DNA of 64,000 nucleotides from Pseudomonas sp. H1h (lineage in GTDB: Bacteria; Pseudomonadota; Gammaproteobacteria; Pseudomonadales; Pseudomonadaceae). Positions 54,901-62,963 of this stretch are shown one piece after another; the first letter of the stretch is position 1, and each line of letters starts with the position of its first letter. Both the position numbers and the translations under genes were made by a program. Below the pieces are notes generated by a model. That model was given only the letters and a program-made list of their open reading frames with translations. It ran no database searches and had not been told where the DNA came from. The DNA lies in the NCBI RefSeq assembly GCF_000633255.1, contig NZ_AYMJ01000003.1:310001-374000 (forward strand). The letters run 5' to 3'.

Positions 54901-57772
54901 GGAGATCTTCTGGCCGCTGTGCTCCGGCATGCGTCTGGTGTTGGCGCGGCCCGACGGCAACCGCGATTCGGCGTACGTGGTGCAGACCATCCGCCAGCAA
55001 CAGGTGACGGTGGTCAAGTTCGTCCCGGCGTTGCTGCAGCAGTTCATCGAGCAGGAGGGTGTCGAGCAATGCACCAGCCTCACCGACGTGCTTAATGGCG
55101 GCGGCGAACTCAGTGCCGCACTGGCGCGGCAGGTGCGCGCGCGGCTGCCGTGGGTGCGTTTGCACAACGTCTATGGCCCGACCGAAACCACGGTCGACAG
55201 CACCGGCTGGACGCTGGAACCGGCAATGCCGGTGCCGGACAGCGTGGTGCCGATTGGCAAAGCGTTGAGCAACACGCGCCTGTACGTGCTCGATGCTTAC
55301 GACCAACCGGTGCCGCAAGGCGTCAGCGGTCAGTTGCACATTGGCGGTGTCGGCGTGGCGCGCGGTTATCACGGCTTGCCCGAGATGCAGGCCGAGCGTT
55401 TCATCGACAGCCCGTTTGTAGCGGGTGATCGGCTGTACCGCACCGGCGATCTGGTGCGTTACAACAACGACGGAAATCTAGAGTTTCTCGGCCGCAACGA
55501 CTTCCAGATCAAGCTGCGTGGCTTGCGTCTGGAGCCAGGAGAAATCGAGGCGCGGCTGATCGAGCATCCGGCAATTCGCGAAGCGGTGGTGATGGTGCGC
55601 GACGAACGTCTGGTGGCCTGGTACAGCGTGCGCTCTGGCGTAGATGAACCCAGCCTGGAGACCTTGCGCGCCCACGTGCTGGAGCGTTTGCCGGAGTACA
55701 TGGTGCCCGGTGCGTTCGTGCGGCTCGACGCCTTGCCGCTGACACCAAACGACAAGATCGACCGCAAGGCCCTGCCGGAACCGGGGGCGGACGCGGTGAT
55801 CAACCGGCCTTACGTGGCGCCGCAGGGTGACGTCGAAACCACGCTGGCGCAGATCTGGGGCGAGGTGCTCGGTGTTGAACAGGTCGGGCGGCACGACAAC
55901 TTCTTCGAACTCGGGGGCCATTCGTTGCTGGCGGTGCGGCTGGTCAATCTGATGCAAAGGGCCGGGCTGAAACTGTCGTTGGCCGAGCTGTTCCAGCATC
56001 CGAGCGTCGAATCTGCCGCCACGCTGCTGAGTCAGGACGAGGCGGGCGGGCAGCCGGACGGGCTGGTCGTGGTGCGCGCCGGGGAGCACGGTACGCCGTT
56101 GTTCCTGATGCATGAGTTCAGCGGCCGCGACGTGTATTTCCCGACGCTGGCCCAGCACATTGGCGGCGAGTTCCCGATCTACGGCTTGCCCGGCGTTCCC
56201 CTTGGGCAAGCGCAATTGCGCACCCTCGAGTGCATGGCGCAGCGCATGGTCGGGATCATCCGCGCGGTGCAGCCGCACGGGCCGTATCGTCTGGCCGGCT
56301 GGTCGTTTGGCGGCGTGCTGGCGCATGAGGTCGCGCAGCAATTGCTTGGCCTCGATGAACCGGTGGCGTTCATCGGCATGCTCGACAGCTATGCACCCAA
56401 TCCGCTGGCCCAGGACAAGGCGATGTGGAGCGGTGAAGGGCTGGACAAACGTCAGTTGCTCGGCCATTGCCGTGGGCGTTCGATGATGCTCGGTGCCGAA
56501 GGCGAGGCGGCACTGGCGGCAGTGCAAGCGCTGGAAGCGCAGGTCGAACAGCTGGATTTCATTGAGCTGTTCCAGCGTTGCCAGGCGCAACAACTGACCG
56601 ACCCGGAACTGGCGACGGTCAGCGCGGCGGATGCCTGGCACTACTTTGACCGCGAAGCGGCGCATCGCCTGGCGCTGGCACATTACCGGGTCAGCCCGGC
56701 GAGCCAGACGATCCACCTGTTCCGCGCCCAGGCGTTGATGGACGGGCAGTCCTTGCCGAGCCCGACCCGTGGCTGGGAAGAGCGTTTCGACCCGACGTTG
56801 CTGCGTTGCATCGACATCCCCGGCGATCACCGCACGATGATGAAACAGCCGCATATCCAGGCCCTCGGTCAGGCGATTACCCAGGCGCTGGAAACTCTGG
56901 TGGCGCCGGAGCCGACGCCGTATCAACCGCTGCTGACGATCCAGACCGGACACGTAGGGCATGCGCCGATTTTCTGTGTGCCGGGGGCGGGTGACAGTGT
57001 CACCGGGTTCATTCACCTGACCGAAGCCATCGGCCCGGAATGGCCGATCATCGGCCTGCAACCCCGGGGGCTGGACGGCGTCAGTGTGCCGCACAGCGAA
57101 GTGGAGGCGGCCGCGGCGTTCTACCTGCAGGCGATCGCGCAGATCTACCCGCAAGGGCCGGTGCATCTGATCGGCCATTCCTTCGGTGGCTGGGTGGCGC
57201 ATGCAATGGCCGCGCAGTTGCAGGCGGCAGGACGTGAGGTGGCTTCGCTGACGTTGATCGACAGCGAGGCGCCGGGCGGCGACGGCACGGCCGGCAAACC
57301 GTACACGGCCACTGCCGCGCTGCAACGGCTGATCGACACACTGCAGTTGTCCTGCGGCAAATCGCTGGGCATCGATCCTGCACTGTTCGCCAACGCCGAT
57401 GACACCACGCAATTGCGCTTGCTGCACGAAGGCATGGTGCGCGCCGGGGTGTTGTCGGAGCGGGCGGCGCCCAACGCGATGCACGGCCCGGTACGCACCT
57501 TCTCCAGCGCCTTGCGCACGGTCTATCAACCGCGTCTGGCCTATACCGGGCCGGTGCGGCTGGTACTGGTCGATGACCCGACGCTGGACGAGTGGGGCAA
57601 TCAGCGCGAACAGGCGGCGGTGCTCGAGGGCTGGCAGCGTCAGGTCGACGATCTGGCGGTGTGGTACGGACCGGGCAACCACTTCACGATTCTCAAGGCG
57701 CCCAACGTCTTCAGTTTCGCGGCGTGGTGGCACGACGGCCTGTCGGTCGCGGTCGGCCAAGTGCTGTCCTGA
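39935..57772 (+). CDS. Lipopeptide NRPS, third synthetase (modules 7-11, tandem TE)
   Basis: This 5945 aa synthetase has a TubC-like docking N-terminus (MNVLELLATLKAKDIQLTV...), then five C-A-T modules and two thioesterases. C motifs start at residues 245 (HHMAMDH, dual), 1284 (HHIISDG, LCL), 2371 (HHLVMDH, dual), 3413 (HHIVADG, LCL) and 4464 (HHIVSDG, LCL). A3-core motifs lie at 711, 1759, 2833, 3884 and 4939. Carrier serines are 1097, 2151, 3226, 4277 and 5330. TE serines are 5457 (GWSFGG) and 5749 (GHSFGG). Predicted residues are Leu, Ser, Ile/Val, Ile/Val, Glu. The GTG start overlaps the preceding stop. The architecture equals that of ArfC/AmsC-type third synthetases. Confidence 0.95.
40166..43335 (+). 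other. Module 7: dual C/E-A(Leu)-T
   Basis: The code is DAWFLGNVVK (Leu). The carrier domain switches to the LLAMRM type. An LCL domain follows, so Leu7 should stay L. Confidence 0.83.
43358..46499 (+). other. Module 8: LCL-A(Ser)-T
   Basis: The code DVWHMSLVDK is a Ser code. The next C domain is dual C/E, so Ser8 should be D. Confidence 0.85.
46547..49722 (+). other. Module 9: dual C/E-A(Ile/Val)-T
   Basis: The code DAMFLGCTYK points to a branched aliphatic residue, Ile or Val. The A domain is nearly identical to that of module 10. An LCL domain follows, so this residue stays L. Confidence 0.65.
49743..52878 (+). other. Module 10: LCL-A(Ile/Val)-T
   Basis: The code DAMFLGCTYK is the same as in module 9. 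The DNA between 51239 and 52384 repeats 48086-49231 with few changes. Confidence 0.65.
52905..56032 (+). other. Module 11: LCL-A(Glu?)-T
   Basis: The code DSWKLGVVDK is the same as in module 2, including the NDKIDRK motif. The carrier domain (LLAVRL, FQHPSVESAATLL) differs from all others and feeds the thioesterases. The residue stays L and its carboxyl would form the lactone. Confidence 0.68.
56087..57770 (+). other. Tandem thioesterase domains TE1-TE2
   Basis: Two alpha/beta-hydrolase thioesterases share the C-terminus. The first has GWSFGG (Ser5457) and the second GHSFGG (Ser5749). In arthrofactin-type systems the first TE performs release and cyclization while the second supports it. Both nucleophiles are intact here. 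Confidence 0.92.
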
Positions 57773-57791
57773 ATGGTGTTTTTCTATCAAG

Positions 57792-57810
57792 ACCCGGCCG
57801 CTGGCCGGGT
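57792..57810 (+). other. Intercistronic hairpin between NRPS and macA
   Basis: acccggcc pairs with ggccgggt around a 3-base loop, giving a perfect 8-bp stem in the 66-base gap between the third NRPS gene and macA. No T-run follows, so partial termination or mRNA processing/stability is more likely than a full terminator. Confidence 0.5.
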
Positions 57811-57838
57811 TCATCCCTGAACGGACTTGTGGTTATTT

Positions 57839-58987
57839 ATGGAAAAGTCGAAGTTGCGCAAAGTCGGTATGGGGTTGGCGTTGGCGGCGGTGGCCGGATT
57901 GGTGCTGTACACGGTGCAGGCCCCCGCCGAGGCACCGAAATACCAGACGGCGCCGGTCGAGCGTACGGACATCGAAAACACCGTACTCGCCACCGGCTTG
58001 CTGGAGGGCATCAAGCAGGTGGACGTCGGCGCTCAGGTGTCGGGGCAGTTGAAGTCGCTCAAGGTCAAGGTCGGTGACAAGGTGAAGAAGGGCCAGTGGC
58101 TGGCGGAAATCGATCCGCTGGTACTGCAGAACACCCTGCGACAAGCGCAGGTCGATGAGGAAAACCTGCAGGCGCAAAAGCGCGCGACACAGGCTCAGCT
58201 CAGGCAGACCAAGGCGATCTACGAGCGCTATCAGAACCTGCAGGAAGACGCGTCGATCTCGCGTCAGGATTTCGAAACCGCGCAATCGAACTACGAAGTG
58301 CAGCAGGCCAACCTGTTGTCACTGGACGCGCAGATCAAGAGCGCACACATCCAGATCGACACCGCCAAGGTCAACCTTGCGTATACGCGGATTGTCGCGC
58401 CGATCGATGGCGACGTGGTCGGGATCGTCACTCAGGAAGGCCAGACGGTGATCGCGAACCAGTTGGCGCCGATCCTGCTGAAACTGGCGGACCTGGACAC
58501 CATGACCATCAAGGCTCAGGTATCGGAAGCCGATGTGATTCACATCGCGCCGGGGCAGGCGGTGTATTTCACCATTCTGGGGGAGGACAAACGCTATTAC
58601 GGCAAGCTGCGCGGCACTGAACCGGCGCCGCAGAATTTCCTCGAAACGCCGCCGGCCGGTACGCCGAAACAAAACAGCGCAGTGTTCTACAACGCGTTGT
58701 TTGAGGTGCCCAACCCCGACCACCGCTTGCGCATTTCGATGACCGCGCAGGTGCGCATCGTCCTCGACACCGCGCAATCGGTGCTGACGGTGCCGGTGGC
58801 GGCGCTCGGGCCGCGCAATGCCGATGGCAGCTTTACGGTGCGGGTCCTGGATGCCAGGGGCCAGGCGCAGTCGCGCAACGTGCAGACCGGGATCAACAAC
58901 AACGTCAAAGTGCAGATCAATCAGGGCCTGAGTGAAGGCGACCGGGTCGTGATCGGTGATCCGTTACCTGCCGTGGCGGGGGCTTGA
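57839..58987 (+). CDS. macA: MacA-type periplasmic adaptor protein
   Basis: This 382 aa membrane-fusion protein has an N-terminal transmembrane segment (about residues 9-24), a biotinyl-lipoyl-like half (GAQVSGQLKSLKVKVGDKV), a long coiled-coil hairpin (about residues 100-180), the second lipoyl half (RIVAPIDGDVVGI) and a beta-barrel. It would bridge MacB and an outer membrane factor such as the NodT protein at 17387. The ATG at 57839 is chosen because a TTG at 57827 would only add MWLF. No strong ribosome site is seen, but acggac just upstream contains a GGA core. Its stop is within a few bases of macB. It is homologous to arfD-like export genes of lipopeptide clusters. Confidence 0.93.
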   Translation: MEKSKLRKVGMGLALAAVAGLVLYTVQAPAEAPKYQTAPVERTDIENTVLATGLLEGIKQVDVGAQVSGQLKSLKVKVGDKVKKGQWLAEIDPLVLQNTLRQAQVDEENLQAQKRATQAQLRQTKAIYERYQNLQEDASISRQDFETAQSNYEVQQANLLSLDAQIKSAHIQIDTAKVNLAYTRIVAPIDGDVVGIVTQEGQTVIANQLAPILLKLADLDTMTIKAQVSEADVIHIAPGQAVYFTILGEDKRYYGKLRGTEPAPQNFLETPPAGTPKQNSAVFYNALFEVPNPDHRLRISMTAQVRIVLDTAQSVLTVPVAALGPRNADGSFTVRVLDARGQAQSRNVQTGINNNVKVQINQGLSEGDRVVIGDPLPAVAGA

Positions 58988-58989
58988 GC

Positions 58990-60948
58990 ATGACGCAACC
59001 GCTGCTGCAACTGACCGGCATCACCCGCAGTTTCACCGCTGGCGATCGCGAGTTCCTGGCGCTGAAAAACATCAATCTGACGATCGAAGCCGGAGAAATG
59101 GTGGCGATTATCGGTGCTTCCGGTTCCGGCAAATCGACCTTGATGAACATCCTTGGTTGCCTCGATTACGCCACCGCTGGCAGCTACAAGATCAACGGTC
59201 AGGAGACCCGCGACCTCGACGATCAGGCGCTGGCCGAACTGCGCCGCGATTACTTCGGCTTCATCTTCCAGCGTTATCACTTGCTGCCGCACCTGAGCGC
59301 GATGCACAACGTCGAGATGCCGGCAATCTACGCCGGCACGCCTGCACCGCAGCGTCACGCCCGCGCTCGCGAGTTGCTGGCGCGGCTGGGGCTGGAGGGG
59401 CACCTGACGCACCGTCCAAGTCAGCTCTCCGGGGGCCAACAGCAACGGGTGAGTATCGCCCGGGCCTTGATGAACGGCGGTGAAGTGATCCTCGCCGACG
59501 AACCCACCGGCGCCCTCGACACGGCCAGCGGCAAGGAAGTGATGCGCATCCTGCTGGAGCTGCATGCGGCGGGGCACACGGTGATTCTGGTGACCCACGA
59601 CCCGAAAGTCGCGGCCAACGCCGAACGCATCATCGAGGTCAGCGACGGCGAAATCCTCAGTGACCGCCTCAACGTGCGCGACAGCGGGCAACTGCCGAGC
59701 GAAGAGGACGTCGCGCCGAAACCACCGGCGACCCGCCGGCTGGTGGCCAGCCTGGGCCTGTTCAAGGAGGCGTTCAACATGGCTTGGGTGGCGCTGGTGT
59801 CGCACCGCATGCGCACCTTGCTGACCATGCTCGGGATTGTCATCGGCATCACTTCGGTGGTGTCGATTTCGGCCATCGGCGAGGGCGCCAAACGCTACGT
59901 GCTCAAGGACATTTCGGCGATCGGCAGCAACACCATCGATATCTATTCCGGCACCAGTTTCGGCGACAAGCGCGCGGCCTCGATCGAGACGCTGGTGCCG
60001 GCCGACGTTACCGCGCTGAATCAGCTGTATTACGTCGACAGCGCCACCCCGGTGGTCGGCCGCAGTATGCTCCTGCGTTATCGCAACATCGACCTCGACG
60101 CACAGATCAACGGTGTCAGCGACCAGTATTTCCAGGTACGCGGGATCAAGCTGGAGGCGGGCATCACCTTCAGTGAAAACGATGCCCGACGTCAGGCGCA
60201 GGTGGTGGTGATCGATTACAACACCCGGCATCGGTTGTTTGCCGAGGGCGTCGATCCGCTGGGCCAGGTGATCCTGATCGGCAACCTGCCGTGCACGGTG
60301 ATCGGGGTCGCGGCGGAGAATAAAAACCTGTTTGCCTCGGGCAAGACCCTGAACGTCTGGGTGCCTTACGAAACCGCCGCCGGGCGCCTGTTGGGCCAGC
60401 GGTTTCTCGACAGCATCAGCGTGCGGATGAAGGACGGTCAGTCGAGCAAAGTGGTGGAAGAGCACGTCAACCGACTCATGCTGCAACGCCACGGTATTAA
60501 GGACTTCTACACCAACAATCTCGACAGCGTGATGCAGACCGTGCAGAAAACCAGCCGCTCGCTGGCGTTGCTGCTGTCGCTGATCGCGGTGATTTCGCTG
60601 GTGGTCGGTGGCATCGGGGTGATGAACATCATGCTGGTGTCGGTCACCGAGCGCACGCGGGAGATCGGCATTCGCATGGCGGTCGGTGCGCGTCAGTCGG
60701 ACATTCGCCAGCAGTTTCTGGTGGAGGCGGTGATGGTCTGCCTGCTGGGCGGGGCGATCGGCATTTCCCTGTCGTACGCCATCGGGCACCTGTTTTCGGT
60801 GTTCATCAAGGAGTGGGAAATGGTCTTCTCGCTGGCCTCGGTGATCACGGCGGTGATCTGCTCGACCTTGATCGGCATCGTTTTCGGCTTCGTACCGGCG
60901 CGCAACGCCTCGCGTCTTGATCCGATCGAGGCGCTGGCCCGGGACTGA
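58990..60948 (+). CDS. macB: MacB-type ABC export permease/ATPase
   Basis: This 652 aa inner membrane exporter has an N-terminal ATPase domain with Walker A GASGSGKST, signature LSGGQQQRV and Walker B VILADEPTGALD. A MacB-type membrane part follows, with one segment (MLGIVIGITSVVSI), a large periplasmic domain (about residues 310-520) and three C-terminal segments. The ATG at 58990 has a ggggg ribosome site 7 bases upstream; a TTG at 58984 overlapping the macA stop is a less likely start. With MacA and the NodT protein it should export the lipopeptide made by the adjacent synthetases. Confidence 0.95.
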   Translation: MTQPLLQLTGITRSFTAGDREFLALKNINLTIEAGEMVAIIGASGSGKSTLMNILGCLDYATAGSYKINGQETRDLDDQALAELRRDYFGFIFQRYHLLPHLSAMHNVEMPAIYAGTPAPQRHARARELLARLGLEGHLTHRPSQLSGGQQQRVSIARALMNGGEVILADEPTGALDTASGKEVMRILLELHAAGHTVILVTHDPKVAANAERIIEVSDGEILSDRLNVRDSGQLPSEEDVAPKPPATRRLVASLGLFKEAFNMAWVALVSHRMRTLLTMLGIVIGITSVVSISAIGEGAKRYVLKDISAIGSNTIDIYSGTSFGDKRAASIETLVPADVTALNQLYYVDSATPVVGRSMLLRYRNIDLDAQINGVSDQYFQVRGIKLEAGITFSENDARRQAQVVVIDYNTRHRLFAEGVDPLGQVILIGNLPCTVIGVAAENKNLFASGKTLNVWVPYETAAGRLLGQRFLDSISVRMKDGQSSKVVEEHVNRLMLQRHGIKDFYTNNLDSVMQTVQKTSRSLALLLSLIAVISLVVGGIGVMNIMLVSVTERTREIGIRMAVGARQSDIRQQFLVEAVMVCLLGGAIGISLSYAIGHLFSVFIKEWEMVFSLASVITAVICSTLIGIVFGFVPARNASRLDPIEALARD

Positions 60949-60960
60949 ACGACGCCCGAA

Positions 60961-60993
60961 AAAAACCGCTGCCCGGGGAGGGCGGCGGTTTTT
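60961..60993. terminator. Bidirectional terminator after macB
   Basis: A 14-bp stem (60961-60974 with 60980-60993, one T-G pair) has A-run and T-run flanks. It ends macB transcription and that of the convergent luxR gene, marking the 3' edge of the plus-strand lipopeptide operon. Confidence 0.92.
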
Positions 60994-61009
60994 GCGTTCG
61001 GTCGAGGGC

Positions 61010-61777
61010 TCAGGCCGCCGTGGTGGCGTGGCTGGTGTCCTCGGGTGAATACATCCAGCGCATCAACGAATGCCGGCCGCTGATGCCCAATTTGATCGCG
61101 GCGCGCTTGAGATAGCTTTCCACCGTATTGACCTTCAACTGCAACTGCCCGGCCAGCTCCGGTGCGGTGCGCCCGGCAAGCAGACCGATGCACACCTCGG
61201 TTTCGCGATTGGACAGGCTCAGACCCAGTTGCTCGAGGCGCTCGGCAAAGCGTTGGCGCAGGTTTTCCAGGCCCGGTTGCGTGCCGTCGGCGTGGATCAA
61301 TTGATCGTCTGCGCCGGGCCGTACCGGTTGCAGCGCATGGATGTGTTTTTCCACCATCGGTAACAGCACTGGGGAAATATCCTGCAACAAACTTCGCTCC
61401 TGGGCCGAGAAGCGCTGCGACTGATCGTTGCGATACACCGAGATCACATAGCGGTAGCCGTCCTTGCGCCGGGTGAGGTGCAGTTGCGAGGCGTCGGTAC
61501 TGGCCGCCGGTAATGCGGCGGCCGGCTCAGCGGAGCGTGCGGCACTGTGTTCGGAGAACACTGTCTCGGCCAGCAGGGCCGGGTCTTTGCCGATGTCCGG
61601 CTGATTGTGACTTGCGGTGCGGCCCACCGGCTCAACGCGCACCTGGCGAATATGCGTGGCGTCCACCGCCAGTTGGGTCTGGATCAGGTCATGCAGCATC
61701 CGCGGAAAGTGCCGGCTGCCGGTGCTGGCGATGACTTTACCGATGTGGGGGAACAGGTGTGAGTTCATAAGCGTCAT
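61010..61777 (-). CDS. LuxR-type regulator, downstream of macAB
   Basis: This 255 aa regulator has a C-terminal LuxR/GerE helix-turn-helix (about residues 188-242: LSNRETEVCIGLLAGRT ... NTVESYLKRAAIKLGISGR). The helix-turn-helix and the following RHSLMRWM closely resemble the regulator at 18899-19693 (RHGLARWM), so the two are paralogues flanking the NRPS genes. This corresponds to the downstream ViscBCR/MassBCR-type regulator of other pseudomonad lipopeptide loci. The N-terminal domain is not an obvious autoinducer domain. Met4 (61768) is an alternative start. Confidence 0.87.
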   Translation of the reverse strand: MTLMNSHLFPHIGKVIASTGSRHFPRMLHDLIQTQLAVDATHIRQVRVEPVGRTASHNQPDIGKDPALLAETVFSEHSAARSAEPAAALPAASTDASQLHLTRRKDGYRYVISVYRNDQSQRFSAQERSLLQDISPVLLPMVEKHIHALQPVRPGADDQLIHADGTQPGLENLRQRFAERLEQLGLSLSNRETEVCIGLLAGRTAPELAGQLQLKVNTVESYLKRAAIKLGISGRHSLMRWMYSPEDTSHATTAA

Positions 61778-62086
61778 CCATGATTACAGGTGAAACAATC
61801 CATTCCTGGCCTGCGTCGACCGTATTCCTTGGCCGAGGCAAACTTCAGGAATTGGATCCTATCCTAGTACAACGTTTGGAAGACGGTTTAATGAAGGTGT
61901 TATTAGCTCATAACCGCCGACCCTCGGGATTTTTGTAGGCAGCGCCTGCATCTCTTTGCCCGATTGTCCCTTTTGAGTTGACAGTAAAACGCGTTTCAAC
62001 AGATTTATCCGATCAGGTCGTGTCCGTAATCTGTGCCCATGTTCAACGCAACCCCAACCATCACAACCAAGAAAAGGGATTCAACC
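61778..62086. promoter_or_regulatory. Divergent region between luxR and ycaC-like gene
   Basis: This 309-base gap contains no gene-like frame. TTGACA (61978-61983) is a consensus -35 for the plus-strand gene, but the -10 17 bases later (agattt) is poor. The same hexamer closes an imperfect TGTC...GACA arrangement (61965-61983). AT-rich sequence near 61860-61915 may hold the luxR promoter. Confidence 0.45.
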
Positions 62087-62719
62087 ATGAGCACTGCAAC
62101 CTACAACCGCCTGAACAAAGACGACGCCGTAGTCCTGTTGGTCGACCACCAGACTGGCCTGATTTCTCTGGTTCAGGACTTCTCGCCGAACGAGTTCAAG
62201 AACAACGTTCTGGCCTTGGCCGACCTGGCAAAATTCTTCAACCTGCCGACCATCCTCACCACCAGTTTCGAACAAGGCCCCAACGGCCCGCTGGTCCCGG
62301 AACTCAAGGAAATGTTCCCCGACGCACCGTACATCGCCCGCCCAGGCCAGATCAACGCCTGGGACAACGAAGACTTCGTCAAGGCGATCAAGGCTACCGG
62401 CCGCAAACAGATCATCATCGCCGGGGTCGTGACCGACGTCTGCGTAGCGTTCCCGACCCTGTCGGCACTGGCGGAAGGCTTCGACGTATTCGTTGTCACC
62501 GACGCCTCCGGCACCTTCAACACCACCGTCCAGCAAGCCGCCTGGAACCGCATGACCCAGGCCGGCGCACAAATGATGAACTGGTTCTCGGTCGCCTGCG
62601 AACTGCACCGCGACTGGCGCAACGACATCGAAGGGCTGGGCAATCTGCTGTCGCAGCGGATCCCGAACTATCGCAACCTGATGAACAGTTACTCGGCGAT
62701 TACCGCAGCGCAGAAGTAA
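62087..62719 (+). CDS. YcaC-type isochorismatase-family hydrolase
   Basis: This 210 aa cysteine-hydrolase-fold protein has Asp20 (LLVDHQTGL) and Cys119 (GVVTDVCVAFPTLSAL), the acid and nucleophile of the isochorismatase superfamily. Overall wording and length match E. coli YcaC, whose substrate is not established. The ATG at 62087 has gggat 8 bases upstream; an earlier in-frame start at 62033 would add 18 residues and lacks a ribosome site. It is monocistronic, with a terminator directly after it. Confidence 0.92.
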   Translation: MSTATYNRLNKDDAVVLLVDHQTGLISLVQDFSPNEFKNNVLALADLAKFFNLPTILTTSFEQGPNGPLVPELKEMFPDAPYIARPGQINAWDNEDFVKAIKATGRKQIIIAGVVTDVCVAFPTLSALAEGFDVFVVTDASGTFNTTVQQAAWNRMTQAGAQMMNWFSVACELHRDWRNDIEGLGNLLSQRIPNYRNLMNSYSAITAAQK

Positions 62720-62735
62720 GCGTTGGTGCCAGACT

Positions 62736-62767
62736 AAAGCCTGCTTTGGAGAGCAGGCTTTTGTTTT
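62736..62767 (+). terminator. Intrinsic terminator after ycaC-like gene
   Basis: aaagcctgct (62736-62745) pairs with agcaggcttt (62752-62761), and a T-rich run follows. It is a classical Rho-independent terminator 17 bases after the stop. Confidence 0.93.
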
Positions 62768-62941
62768 TTCGACACCCGCAGCGCTGATCATCCCCAGCGC
62801 TAAGCTAATGCAAAAAAGATATTTGTTCGGTGTTTTTAATATCGTTTAGTTTTGGCTCACAGACGAACCAAAGCATCAAACCGATAGACCTCCCGATTGC
62901 CATGACGGCACACGCTGAATCGATCACAGGCTCTTCAGGTT

Positions 62942-62963
62942 TGATTCACACGGGAGTGAATCA
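62942..62963 (+). promoter_or_regulatory. Hairpin holding the ribosome site of the 2OG oxygenase gene
   Basis: tgattcac pairs perfectly with gtgaatca around the loop acggga. The Shine-Dalgarno bases gggag sit in the loop and stem edge, and the last stem base is the A of the ATG at 62963. Such folding could modulate initiation. Confidence 0.5.
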
